Positions 23,901-33,731 of a DNA stretch of 64,000 nt are shown piece by piece. A program made the position numbers and the translations under genes. The stretch lies in assembly GCF_030272615.1 (NCBI RefSeq), contig NC_081415.1, positions 509,795,373 to 509,859,372 of the forward strand, written 5' to 3'. Numbering within the stretch: the stretch's first letter is position 1; every line of letters starts with the position of its first letter. Source of the DNA: Cryptomeria japonica (taxonomy: Eukaryota > Streptophyta > Pinopsida > Cupressales > Cupressaceae). Under the pieces are notes generated by a model that was given only the letters and a program-made list of their open reading frames with translations, ran no database searches and had not been told where the DNA came from.

Positions 23901-24301
23901 CCTTTGATTAACACTTCCTGCCCATTTTGAGTGAAACATAGTTCCAATTTGGGGTGATCGAGATAGAATCTTCCCAAGGAATGTATCCAAGGAATTCCTA
24001 GGATTACATTTGAATCCCCTAACTCGACCACATAGAAATCTTCTTTGGTAGGGTATTTCCCTAATGTTATGCTTAATTGAAGGATTTTTTGGTTACATGA
24101 GGAAGTGGATCCATCGGCAAGGGCTACTTGGAAACCCTTAAACTCTTGTGTTGTCAGCTTCAATCTCTTAACTAAGCTTTTATCAATAAAGTTGTGGGTA
24201 GCCCCGCTATCCAGTAGTGCAATTACCCTCTGCCCTTTGATCGCACTTTTGATTCTAAAGGGATGGTGTTTTGAGGCTACGGAAATTGCTGCTAATGATA
24301 C
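20963..24301 (-). pseudogene. gypsy pol polyprotein (PR-RT-RNaseH-IN-chromodomain), three stops
   Basis: The frame continues directly from gag after one TAA. In order it holds a protease DSGATHNF near 24205 and RT with RYPIPRVDEL, FSKIDLRSGYH and catalytic FFDDILIYS. RNase H follows with YCDASGEGIGAVL, YDKEMLAIMHALEKF and KTDHNSL. The integrase finger (H…H…CMVC) and core come next, with DDE residues in MDFITGLP, SDRDRRF and QTDGQTEIVNKW. A chromodomain-like tail reads EYLVKWKNLPREDATWE. All catalytic residues I can place are intact. Only TAG at 22985-22987 (probably from CAG) and TGA at 22607-22609 (probably from CGA) break pol itself. Both fit C-to-T change at plant methylation sites. Confidence 0.9.
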
Positions 24302-25519
24302 TTACACCTCTTCGGTAATTTTTTCTCTTTTGCTTGGGGGTTCATTGAGTTCTTCTTCTTCATCACTAGATAATGCTTCCAAGTTATGGGCTTGGCTCTT
24401 CCTCCCACATATGTGACCCGGTTGCCACTTTTCTTTGCACTTAAAACAGAGATTTTTTTTCTTAAGCATATCTCTTTCATTTCCCTCTTTGCAACTGTGA
24501 CCATATTCCCATTTCTCATGACAATGGTAACATACGTTCTTTCTCTTAAGCTCTTCCCTTTCTTTAAAGGTGTTTCCCTTCCTAGACCATTCCTTAGTAT
24601 GTGTATTTTTAGTGAATGTTTTGGAGGGTTTCTCCCAAGTTGAAGTGTCTTCTAGGCCCAAAGCTTTATCTATGACATCGTCTAGGTTAGGGGGTTTTAA
24701 TGCTCTCATCAATCCTTTAATGGAGTCTTTGAGTCCCTCCACAAAAAGATAGGTGAGTCTGTCCTCATCTACTCCTGAGACCCTTACAGAAATGTTTTGA
24801 AATTCAGTGATGTATTCTTCCACTGTTCCCCTTTGTCTTAAGAGGGTTAATTCTTTGAAATCTTTTTGTGGGTGTTTCCTCTCAAATCTCTTAATGAGTT
24901 TCTGAGTGAACTCGTCATATGTTGTTATACCATCATGACCTTGTGTGAGGGTGCCATGATACCACCACTCATGGGCTAAACCTTCTAGGTGTAAAATGGC
25001 AAATTGGACTGCATCATCTTCTGTCATGGGGCTGAGATTTAAATATGTATTTAGTTTTTGTATCCATGCTTGAGCTGATATTTTTCCGGAGCCATCAAAG
25101 TTAGGTATTGATAGTTTATTTACTTTGTGCTTTAGATCCCTGCTGAATGGTCTTCTCCTAGGAATCTCATTTTTCTTTGCTTCACAAAACTCCCTAAAAG
25201 ATACAACCTCTCTTACTTCTGGCCCTAATCTAGCATAGGCCATGGCTATTTCTTCTGTGTTATTCATGGAGGAGTTATTTGTTTCTTCCCTATTATTTCC
25301 CTCTCTAGGTAGGAAATTGGGTTTTTGTATCCTGGAGCTGGAAGATGTGTTATGAGTGTTTTCAGAATGATTAGAGTTTTCTTCTCTGCCATTGGAATGA
25401 TTTCTAAGAGTGTTCATGGTGGTATTCATATCTTGTAAGGCTTGAAGCAAACCCTGACTTGTTTTTTCATGGTGGTTACTACTTCCTCTAGTTCTCCTTT
25501 GATAAGTTTGCATTAACAA
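24302..25519 (-). CDS. gypsy Gag, 405 residues, ending in TAA in frame with pol
   Basis: Gag is the capsid and nucleocapsid precursor. The retrotransposon gag domain is visible (ISAQAWIQKLNTYLNL, LAHEWWYHGT, FEREHP-like FERKHPQKDF, RQRGTVEEYITEFQ). Two cysteine knuckles follow: CYHCHEKWEYGHSC and CFKCKEKWQPGHIC. Both have the CX2CX7HXC spacing found in many plant gypsy gags rather than CX2CX4HX4C. The frame is intact from ATG to TAA. The TAA is followed in the same frame by the protease, so it may be either a mutated sense codon or a gag/pol stop. Confidence 0.9.
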   Translation of the reverse strand: MLMQTYQRRTRGSSNHHEKTSQGLLQALQDMNTTMNTLRNHSNGREENSNHSENTHNTSSSSRIQKPNFLPREGNNREETNNSSMNNTEEIAMAYARLGPEVREVVSFREFCEAKKNEIPRRRPFSRDLKHKVNKLSIPNFDGSGKISAQAWIQKLNTYLNLSPMTEDDAVQFAILHLEGLAHEWWYHGTLTQGHDGITTYDEFTQKLIKRFERKHPQKDFKELTLLRQRGTVEEYITEFQNISVRVSGVDEDRLTYLFVEGLKDSIKGLMRALKPPNLDDVIDKALGLEDTSTWEKPSKTFTKNTHTKEWSRKGNTFKEREELKRKNVCYHCHEKWEYGHSCKEGNERDMLKKKNLCFKCKEKWQPGHICGRKSQAHNLEALSSDEEEELNEPPSKREKITEEV

Positions 25520-25541
25520 CCCTTAACAGGATGGCAGAATC

Positions 25542-25555
25542 AGGCTTTGATACCA
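25542..25555 (-). other. Primer-binding site of the gypsy element
   Basis: On the minus strand TGGTATCAAAGCCT lies two bases inside the 5' LTR end. It matches the initiator-Met tRNA PBS with one substitution. Confidence 0.85.
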
Positions 25556-26024
25556 ATTGTAATGTCCCTACTTCGCAAATCTAAGAAAACACGTAAACAA
25601 TAAATTTTAATGATTGATTAATTCATCTAGGGTGTAATTAGTCAAAATTCATTTGAGTTCATTTGTTATCAATAAGTCAATTCCATATTTAATTCCTAGT
25701 GGGATCAAGAGGATAAGCTACCTTAGGATGCCCGTAGCGCTTATCAGGCCCAAGGGCGGTACACTCCCCCTTGGCCCTCCTGCCAGAAGCCCTTTGTCAA
25801 CTGCAGTGGGTAGCCTACCTGACAGAGGCCTAGTTCCTGCTATCCCTGTTGCCTAATTCCTCATTTATCTCACTGGGTTTGGATATGTAATTGCTTAATT
25901 TATTATCTTAGAAGAGATCATTATTTTATTCCTTAATTGCATAATATGGATCATCCTTAATTAGTAATTGTATATTATTTATTAATTTATTTAATATGTG
26001 TAGATGCATTCATATGGTATGCCC

Positions 26025-26062
<38 letters not shown>

Positions 26063-26260
26063 TTATGTCCATGGATTATATTTGTATTTATTAAATCATT
26101 CCTATTTATGTAGAGAATTATATTTTTCCTAAATATAAGTAATTATTGTGAATTAACAAACTATCAAACATTTATGTACCTATTAAAAGTAATCTATTTA
26201 TAAGTATAAAATCTCATTCTATTAAATATTATTGCAGATGTGAACAAGGGTCAAAATTGA

Positions 26261-26270
26261 CTTACCTGCG
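26261..26270 (-). promoter_or_regulatory. Splice-donor-like site in the gypsy LTR leader
   Basis: On the minus strand CGCAG|GTAAG lies about 120 nt downstream of the expected start site and ends a GC-rich exon-like block. It is identical in the other LTR at 20336-20345. It suggests that the leader of the element RNA is spliced from the LTR into the internal region. Confidence 0.4.
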
Positions 26271-26407
26271 TCTCCTGCCGCTGCTTCCCTTTATCCCGTT
26301 TCCCGTGCGTCCTTCTCCGTTCGCTATCTCCTGTGCCTTCCGCCACTGTTATCCCGCGCTCAATCCTCGTCGCTCTCCTTTTCCCCTTCCTCCCTTTCGG
26401 CTCGCAT

Positions 26408-26414
26408 CCTTATA
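26408..26414 (-). promoter_or_regulatory. TATA box of the gypsy 5' LTR
   Basis: TATAAGG on the minus strand, in a GC-rich setting (GGGTATAAGGATGCG), is conserved at 20483-20489 in the other LTR. The hAT has inserted about 390 bp upstream of it, within U3. The core promoter is intact but its distal U3 end is displaced. Confidence 0.6.
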
Positions 26415-26794
26415 CCCGCGGGGGAGGCGTTTGGAGTGGCTACCTCCACGGGACGTGTCTGCTGGTGGTGAGCGGTGGTGACAACTCCTCCTTCCAGTCG
26501 CTACCCTCGTGGACGCCCCTGTTTAAACGACGCCGCTGTTTCCATGCTGCGTCTCCTTTCTAATCATAAGTTTTAATCATAACTTGTTAATATAATGACT
26601 TTTAGATTATTTGCGATAGTGTTAATATCGTAGTTTATGTTTTGTTTAATTATTATTATATGATGAATATAATGTTATATTAATATGATAATTTATTTTG
26701 TTTTTGTATGATTGTTATATTATATTATGTGTTAATATTTTATGATAAAGCTCATTTAATATTTAACATTATTTAATTAAAAATATGATCAATA

Positions 26795-26802
26795 GATATA
26801 AG
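26795..26802 (+). repeat. Left 8-bp target-site duplication of the hAT
   Basis: GATATAAG is repeated exactly at 30235-30242. An 8-bp duplication is diagnostic of hAT integration. The other gypsy LTR at 19661-20951 shows the empty site with a single copy. Confidence 0.95.
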
Positions 26803-26990
26803 CTAAGTTGCAGGGTTCGCCCCTGGGAAGCCCTGGTACGGGTCCGGGTTCGACCGGGTCCGTGGTACGGGTCCGGTTCGACCCGGGTTCGACCAGGGTT
26901 CGTAAAACCCAGGGTGGGTTCGACCCGGGTCGAACCCAGTCGAACCCGGGCGGACCCAGTCGAACCCGCGTGGTTGGGCGGCCCAATAAG
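26803..26990 (+). repeat. Left terminal and subterminal repeats of the hAT
   Basis: A GC-rich block with about nine GGTTCG words in both orientations follows the terminal repeat. CpG is abundant, in contrast to the AT-rich surroundings. A poly(T) run begins at about 27007. Confidence 0.8.
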
Positions 26991-27260
26991 TTAAAAAACA
27001 AACCAATTTTTTTTTTTTTTTCAATTCCGCCTTTAAAAAAGCGAAAATTATAACCTAAAAAACACTTCTAAAACATCTTATTGACACATTTCACCTCATT
27101 TGTGTTGCAAACAAATTTTTTATGAGAGCAGGTTGAAGAGAGGTTGAACAAAATTTGGCTTCCAAGATCAAAGAGGAGGAGTTGAAGACTGATTTTAGAA
27201 GCTTCAACAAGTGTTGCAGCATCATTTCCATACATTTTCAAGCTTCCATTGGCAGCAAGA

Positions 27261-27384
27261 GGTAGGTTTTTAAACATTTTTTTCCAACTATTTTTGTTTC
27301 ACAAATTGTCAAACATGAAACTTGAATTTTTTTTCATTATTTAGTTTTTGTTTTTGAATATGTTTATTTTATTTCTTGCCATAG
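27261..27384 (+). other. Probable intron in the hAT 5' UTR
   Basis: AGAG|GTAGGT opens and TTGCCATAG|GAACTAG closes this segment, eight bases before the transposase ATG. It would remove the upstream in-frame ATG at 27348, leaving ATG at 27393 as the natural start. Confidence 0.5.
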
Positions 27385-27392
27385 GAACTAGA

Positions 27393-29875
27393 ATGGCATC
27401 TACATCTTCCTCCATTGGCAATGAACAAGTAATTGCAAAACAAAGAAATGATCCAAATTCTCCCTTATGGAAATATGTGGACATTATAAAACAACTTCCG
27501 GGAGGTGGGGGATTCCGTTGGAAATGCCATGGATGTGATATTGAACGTAATAGTTCATATTATCGAGTGGTAGGCCATTTGTGTGGAATAAAAGGAAGAG
27601 GCATCAAAAAATGCCCTGGCAAAAATGGTAAACCTATACCAGATGAGATAGTGATGAAATATATTAGGGAGCATGAGGCAGCAGAAGAGAGGGAAGCCCG
27701 TAGATTGAACCAAACCGCATCAAAGAAAACAAGGGGAATGCAAGGCCCTTCTAATCCCAGTATTGTAGTAGAAGACCACCCCTTCTTTGCCACAAATGAA
27801 CCTCAAAGTGAACCACCCTTGACACGTAAAAGAACAAAAGGGCCTTTAGAAACCGCATTCCAAAATGAGAGTAGAGACAATGCTGATCAAGATATAGTAA
27901 GGTGCATTTATGCAAATGGTTTGTCATTCAATGTTGTTCGCTCCCCATATTGGAAGCAAATGATAAAAAGTGTTAATGAGGCACCAAGAGGGTATAAGGG
28001 CCCCGGTTATGAGAAGGTACGTGGAACATTATTGGAGAAAGAGGTGAAGAGGGTTGAAGATGCATTGAAACCCATAAGGGATTCGTGGGTTGAGACAGGT
28101 GTAACAATTGTTTCAGATGGGTGGAAAGATGCTAAAAACCGTCCCTTGATCAATGTCATAGCGGTGTCCCCTAAAGGGGCAATGTTTTTGAGAGCTGTGG
28201 ATTGTGAGGGCCAAATAAAAGATGGCGAATTTATTGCAGAAATTCTCATCTCTGCCATTGAGTCTGTGGGACCCCGCAATGTTGTCCAAGTCATAACGGA
28301 CAATGCAAAAAATTGTAGAGCTGCTGGTTTGTTGGTTGAGCAACGCTATGATCACATCTTTTGGACACCTTGTGCGGTACATTCGCTCAATCTTATGCTA
28401 CAAAGGATTGGGCAAAAAATAAAATGGATCAGAGATGTGTATGCAGAGGCTGAGGACATCCAGATGTTCATCACAAACCACCACATGTCTCAAGGGATTT
28501 TTAGAACCTATTCGAATTTGGAGCTATTGAAGGTAAGTGAAATAGTAATTTAATTTTACATTTTCTGATTTTTTTGAATTTTCAATGTTAATAATATCAT
28601 TGTGTAAGCTATATTGTGTATTCTTCTTTAAAGTTTGGCTTTATTTTTTAATAATTTGGCATTAATTTGTGTTATAGGTTGCTGAGACCCGTTTTGCATC
28701 AAACACAATCGTCTTAAGACGACTTGTGAAAGTTAGAGTGGCACTATGCAATATGGTGATCAGCACCAATTGGACTGTATGGAAGCAAAGTAGCACTGAG
28801 AGGGCAGGAAAAATTAGGGATAGAATATTGGATGAGAAATGGTGGGATCTTGTTACATATCTCCTAAGTATCACTGAGCCCATCATGAGCATGATTCGCT
28901 ATACAGACATGGATAGGCCTTGCATAGGTGAGATTTATGATGGCATTGATTCAATGCTTGAAAAAATAAAGTTCACTATAAATGAAAAAGAGAATGATCC
29001 TCAGGAGAAATTCTTCAAAGAACTGGAATTAATTATTGTAGAGAGGTGGAATAAGATGACCACTCCTTTGCACCTTCTTGCCTATGCCTTGACACCTAAG
29101 TACTATAGCAATCAGTTTCTTGATAAACCAGGAAGGATTCCACCATGGAGAGATCTAGAAGTATCTGATGGGTATAAGGCAGCATTTCTTAGACTATATC
29201 CCGATGATGATTTGCGAGATGTTGTTACAAATGAGTTCATAGAATTCGCAAATGGGAATGGTCTAAGTGTTGATGCACTTCGTCATAGATCCAAGAAAGA
29301 TGCTCATAGCTGGTGGTACTTCCATGGCACATGCTTCCAACACCTACAACCCCTCGCTATAAAAGTTTTATCACAAGTAAGTTTAATTAATTAAAATTTT
29401 TAATTTACAAGTTTTAGTTTATTTATAGTTTACTTTGTCTTCATAGGTTGCTAGTAATTTTATTTTTATTAATGTATAACTTTAATTGTTTACTTTGTCT
29501 TCATAGGTTGCTAGTTCATCTGCTTCAGAAAGAAATTGGAGCACATACTCTTTCATCCACTCAGTAAAGCGCAATAGGCTGCTATCAAAAAGAGCGGAGA
29601 ATTTAGTATATGTGCATTCCAACCTACGTCTTCTTTCACACAAACAACATGACTACACACAAGGGGAAACAAAGATGTGGGATATAGAGCCAGAGCATAC
29701 TGATTTGGATGCTCCTGGTTCTCAGCTTCTTGCATTGACACTTGATGACTCGGAAATTGAGCCAACTTATAGTGCAAGTGCAAGTGGCATTGGCTCATGT
29801 AATGTCAATGTCAATGAGGATGAGGAGGAGGAGGAGGAGGAGGATGAAGAATTAGATGATCCATTTGATGATTAA
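27393..29875 (+). CDS. hAT transposase, 735 residues in three exons
   Basis: Exons are 27393-28532, 28678-29376 and 29507-29875. All are multiples of three, with donors AAG|GTAAGT and CAA|GTAAGT and acceptors ATAG|GTTGC. The spliced frame has no stop. Domains in order are an N-terminal BED-type finger (FRWKCHGC … HLCG … KKCPG, residues about 40-80) and a basic linker. The DUF659/RNase H-like core follows (VSDGWKDAKNRPLINV, then VITDNAKNCRAAG and FWTPCAVHSLNLML). The C-terminal dimerisation region (WWYFHG, SSSASERNWSTYSFIHS, KRNRLLSKRAENLVYV) comes next, then a Glu/Asp-rich tail. The first two acidic catalytic residues are the Asp of SDGW and of TDN. The protein would excise and reinsert the element by binding its terminal repeats. 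The start was chosen at MASTSSS, just after the leader intron. Confidence 0.92.
29427..29516 (+). repeat. 60-bp duplication with two 3' splice acceptors in intron 2
   Basis: TTTACTTTGTCTTCATAG|GTTGCTAGT occurs twice, with acceptors at 29446 and 29506. The second continues into SSSASERNWS. The first gives only a few codons before a stop, so acceptor choice decides whether a complete transposase is made. Confidence 0.8.
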
Positions 29876-30075
29876 ACTTTTAAGTTTATATTTTTGAAAG
29901 TTGAAACAATGATACTTGAATATTTTGTCATTTTGATATTAAACTTGATGTATATGATGCTATTATCAATTATGGTATGATCATGATGCTATGATTACAA
30001 GTTTATGTTTGTTTTGTTGTTCATATGATGCTATGTGACATGCATATTTTAATTCATGCTTATAGGCTTTGATAT

Positions 30076-30111
<36 letters not shown>

Positions 30112-30119
30112 AATTTACA

Positions 30120-30234
30120 TGTTTTTGTACTAACGAACCCAAACGAACCCAAACCCCTTTTCAAAATTTTGCCGTACCGGCGTACCGGGTTCTTCGAACC
30201 CGAACCGGAACCCGAACCCGAACCAGCAACTTAG
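30120..30234 (+). repeat. Right terminal and subterminal repeats of the hAT
   Basis: This block has about six CGAACC words and ends GCAACTTAG, the inverse of the left end. A (TA)n tract precedes it at about 30072-30110. Confidence 0.8.
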
Positions 30235-30242
30235 GATATAAG

Positions 30243-30316
30243 GAGTCATTATTAATTAAGTAACAATAATATTGAAAAATGGAAATGTTTTATTACAAAA
30301 ATGTGGGATCATGACA
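30243..30316 (-). repeat. Distal end of the gypsy 5' LTR
   Basis: These 74 bp beyond the hAT match 20878-20951 with one substitution and end at the LTR terminus CATGACA. Confidence 0.92.
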
Positions 30317-31552
30317 AAAGTCCATTAGATGGACGTGAAGAGTGCCTTCCTCAATGGTGGATTGCAGGAAGAAGTCTACATGACGCAGCCTCCTGGTTTC
30401 AAGGTTGCCGGTTCAGAACCGCAAGTGTGTAGACTCCGGAAAGCACTCTATGGACTTAAACAGGCTCCTCGAGCATGGTACATAAAAATTGATCAGTACT
30501 TGGTTGCTCATGGCTTTCAGCGTAGTCCTTCAGACAACAATTTGTATATCAAACACTTTGCTAATGATATTCTCTTTCTTGTTGTCTATATGGATGACTT
30601 GATCATTACTGGGAATTCAGCACATTTGATTTCAGAAATCAAACAGGATTTGTGTAGCACTTTTGATATGACAGATTTAGGACTTCTTCATTATTGTTTG
30701 GGTGTTGAGGTTTGGCAGACTGATAGCAGCATCTTCCTTTCTCAGTCTAAGTATGCCAGAAGCTTGCTTGACAGGTTTCGAATGCAGGATTGCAAACCTG
30801 CTTCCACACCTATGGAGACTGGTCTGAAATTGTCAGCCAAGTCTGATTATCCTCTTGTAGATGAAACACAATTTAGGCAACTAGTGGGTAGTCTCATCTA
30901 TCTTACTGCCACTAGACCTGACCTCAGTTTTGCAGTGAGCTACATCTCATGCTTCATGACGGCCCCCAGGGCTGATCATTGGGTAGCAGCGAAGCGTGTC
31001 CTGCGCTATGTGAAAGGCACCTCAGATTATGGACTTCTTTACACTAGGAGTGATGATCCTAGACTCAGTGGGTTCACAAATTCAGATTGGGTAGGCTTAG
31101 TTGATGACAGGAAATCAACCTCTGGATATGTGTTTAGTTTGGGATCTGGTGCAGTCACCTGGACTAGTAAGAAGTAGCAGGCAATGGCTCTCGCTTCGAC
31201 AGAAGCAGAGTATAGAGGAGCTGTTAAGGCAGCTTGTGAGGCAGTTTGGCTTCACCAGATGCTTGGAGATATGCAAATATCTCAAGTAGGTCTGACTCCC
31301 TTGTTTTCGGACAATCAAGGAGTTGTCAAACTTGCCAAGAATCCAGTCTTCCATGAAAGAACGAAACATATAGAACTTCATTGTCACTACATTCGGCAGT
31401 TGGTTGAAGACAGATCCATTCAGTTGTTGTATGTTCCTACCTCAGAGCAGTCAGCAGATATTTTCACCAAACCCCTCAGTCCAGATAAGTTTGTAAAATT
31501 CAGGGGGTCTATTGGTGTAGTTGATAGATTGAGCATTAAGGGAGGGTATTAG
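30317..31552 (+). pseudogene. copia RT C-terminal half and RNase H
   Basis: RT resumes after the duplicated target. A TAG at 30326-30328 replaces the Trp seen in the sister copy (VHWMEVKSAFL). Then come QEEVYMTQPPGF, ALYGLKQAPRAWY and the catalytic VVYMDDLIITG, with Met where YVDD is usual. RNase H follows with NSDWVG, a TAG at 31175-31177 after WTSKK, then ALASTEAEYRG, FSDNQGVVKLAKNP and HIELHCHYIRQLVE. The frame ends in the PPT region at …KGGY. Apart from the two TAGs this half is open. Confidence 0.9.
31535..31546 (+). other. Polypurine tract of the copia element
   Basis: ATTAAGGGAGGG directly precedes the 3' LTR. The same motif occurs in the sister copy at about 53304-53315 on the minus strand. 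Confidence 0.8.
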
Positions 31553-31746
31553 AATAATACTATATTATTTAATTATTAATGCTCAATATTGTAAACTTAG
31601 TGTAAATATCTTAATAAGATCTTGCTCGATCTTATTGGCAGTTTCTTTTTAGAAACTTGCCCTCTTGTAATTCTTTGTAATCCTATTTATTGAGTGTTTG
31701 CTCATTGTTAACATCATCCAATTTTTTACCAATTACTTGCGTAATA
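31547..31746 (+). repeat. 3' LTR of the copia element
   Basis: This LTR is 200 bp and differs from 15867-16066 at seven positions by eye (3.5 %). It is followed by the second TGTGC. Confidence 0.9.
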
Positions 31747-31751
31747 TGTGC

Positions 31752-32758
31752 TACTTGATAACCCAAACACATGAGGATTCTGTTTACACACTTAAAACAC
31801 ATTAAGAAGTGGCTATTGACTAAAATCAAAGAAGCAATAGTCTGCAAAAAATTGCCATTATTCCCGATTAATTAGGAGTCAGTATGACTGGCGATCTTTT
31901 CCATCAAATCGGCTGTTAAAATTGTTGACTGATTTTCAATTATTATTCTGGGTTTTAAACGCGTTTAAAATGTGCAATATTAATTGGGAAAAATTGTTAC
32001 AGATTTGGGACAGCGGGAAAACCCTAAAATAACCCATGAAACACTAAAAAATTGTCGTGTTTTTTCTATAAATGGCGTTGCGTGATGTATTCAACAACAT
32101 ACAAATCAAATTTAAATTTCTGCAATTTTTGGAGTGTTCGAAACAGTTACAAACGATTTTCTAGAGTGTTCGAAGGTGCCAAGGAGTGTTCCAAGGCAAC
32201 AGGCAACAATCGAACGATAGCTAGGAAGGCAACAGTCGAACGCAGGAGTCCAGGTATTTGAAAAAAAATTACTATGTCAATAGTTTGTAAATTTTATTTT
32301 AGAAATTTATTAAATGTATTCTTTATTTCATTTTGTTTCTAAAATTTATTATTATTTTTTTAATCAATTTTTTTTAATTAATATTTGTTTTTAAATGAAA
32401 TTTTAGTATTAAAAATAATTTTTACTAAATAAGAATTTATTTATTGTTTCAAAAATTTATTATTGTTTTTTAAACAAAAAATAATATTTCAAAATTGTTT
32501 TTAAATGAAATTTCAATATACTAATAAAAAAATTGTTAATTTTAATTAAAAAGAGTGTATATTTTTTAATTTATTTAATATTAATATTGATTAAAAAAAT
32601 TGTATGAATTTGTTAATATAAATAAAAATTTTATATATTCTTTAATTTATTTAACTTTTTTAGTATAATCTTTTATTTTTTAACGAATGATTTATTTGTT
32701 TTTATAATAAAGAACATTTTTTATTATTTCATATTTAATTTAGATAGAATGCATTTTA
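31752..32758. other. Spacer with a promoter-like block and an AT-rich tail
   Basis: There is no recognisable coding region. CTATAAATGG at 32066-32075 looks like a TATA box. It is followed by about 180 bp of mixed composition ending GTCCAG|GTATTTG at 32253, then by very AT-rich sequence. That order matches the LTR leaders elsewhere in the window, so it may be a degraded LTR. It could also be the promoter and first exon of an unknown gene. Confidence 0.35.
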
Positions 32759-32772
32759 CATATATTTTTAAC
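32759..32772 (+). repeat. Target-site duplication at the 3' end of the LINE
   Basis: catatatttttaac matches catatattttttac at 44821-44834 at 13 of 14 positions. It borders the poly(A) side of the LINE. Confidence 0.8.
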
Positions 32773-32783
32773 TTTTTTTTTTT

Positions 32784-33667
32784 GATCGATAAAAGGCCGA
32801 GGCCAAAGAATTTTATTAATTTAAAAAATAGGTAGATTTACATTTACACCTCCATTCGGTGTGGGCACCTGTAGGAAAGAATGGAGGGAAGAAAACCTCT
32901 GGTCTAGCCCAGATCCCTCAAGGATCAGAAAAAATTAAGAATGCGATACAAAATGGAGATACAAGATCACAAAGGGAACTTGTCCAAAATAATGAAGATT
33001 GTATGTAGAAATCCTCTGTGTAAAGTTGAGTCGCAGATTGCCCATCTCTTGGGGTGATGTTGCCATTTGTGGGCGACAGTTCTTTCTATTCCTGAAACAC
33101 AGGGTTAAGCATGCTCTGCTCCTTATGCTGCACAAAATCTTGAGAAAATCTCTCACCAGAATGTTAGGAAAAGGAAAACCGAACAGGTCAACTTATACAA
33201 TATATCATACCTGCTTGGATGGTCACCCTGTTAGGATACAAAACTCAAAATATTAGTCTCAAAAATCTCCAGAAACATAATGTGAGAGTGATTACCCATC
33301 GAAGAGCATAAACTCAATAAATATTAATCGAGGCAAATTCCATAAATATTCCTCCAAAGAGATCGCGGGGAGCTACCATCTTAAAGAATATGGTTCCAGA
33401 GCCTTCCAGGCCCTAATTGAGTGTCATGGGAAAGCTTTAAGTGAGATAAAATTTTATCAGATCGACCCTTAATCTAATAATATGATGCTGGAGATTATTG
33501 GGAAGAAAGAGGAAAATTGACATATGCATCTGAGACTGATTTAACTTAAAATTGAGAGAACAGGCAGGAAAATAGGAAACTATATATGAATATGATTATA
33601 TAGATGTGAGTTTGAACAAAATCCTAATATATAATGTGAATGATGATAAATATATATAAAAATATAA

Positions 33668-33731
<64 letters not shown>

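Larger units (their letters stand above)
25558..26802 (-). repeat. 5' LTR of the gypsy element, main part
   Basis: This part is collinear with 19661-20951 and very similar to it. It differs by scattered substitutions and a (TA)n expansion at about 26027-26062. The remaining 74 bp, the very start of U3 on the minus strand, lies at 30243-30316 beyond the hAT insertion. Confidence 0.92.
26803..30234 (+). mobile_element. Complete hAT DNA transposon, apparently intact
   Basis: The 3432-bp element is bounded by terminal inverted repeats CTAAGTTGCAGGGTTCG (left) and CTAAGTTGCTGGTTCGG (right, read inward) and by exact 8-bp duplications. Both ends carry arrays of GGTTCGA/CGAACCC words, about nine on the left and six on the right, typical of transposase-binding subterminal repeats. 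The internal gene encodes an uninterrupted transposase. As the innermost level of the nest it is the youngest insertion here and may still be able to move. Confidence 0.95.
19661..30316 (-). mobile_element. Ty3/gypsy chromovirus nested in copia
   Basis: On the minus strand the order is a 5' LTR (30316 to 25558, itself holding a hAT), PBS, gag, protease, RT, RNase H, integrase, chromodomain, PPT and 3' LTR (20951 to 19661). The TSD is aaagt. RT before integrase, and a C-terminal chromodomain, mark a chromovirus. The two LTRs differ by roughly 12 substitutions in about 1.29 kb plus a (TA)n expansion, so it is younger than the host copia copy. Gag and pol lie in one frame broken by three stop codons. 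Without the hAT it is about 7.2 kb. Confidence 0.93.
15867..31746 (+). mobile_element. Ty1/copia retrotransposon, split by a nested gypsy and hAT
   Basis: The order is a 200-bp LTR, PBS, leader, gag, protease, integrase, RT, RNase H, PPT and a 200-bp LTR, flanked by TSD tgtgc. Integrase ahead of RT is the copia order. The RT is interrupted at 19660 by the gypsy element and resumes at 30317 after the duplicated target aaagt. Without the insert the element is about 5.2 kb. The two LTRs differ at 7 of 200 positions by eye. Coding capacity is lost through several in-frame TAG codons and at least two frameshifts, so it is a dead copy. Confidence 0.93.

Noticed and set aside
32052-32261. 69-codon open frame after a TATA-like box
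   Set aside because: The ATG lies upstream of the expected transcription start, the peptide has no motif, and the setting resembles a degraded LTR leader.
33672-33729. Long (TA)n run as a palindrome or origin signal
   Set aside because: Simple dinucleotide microsatellites of this kind recur through the window (for example at 26027, 30072, 36062 and 55345) and need no other explanation.
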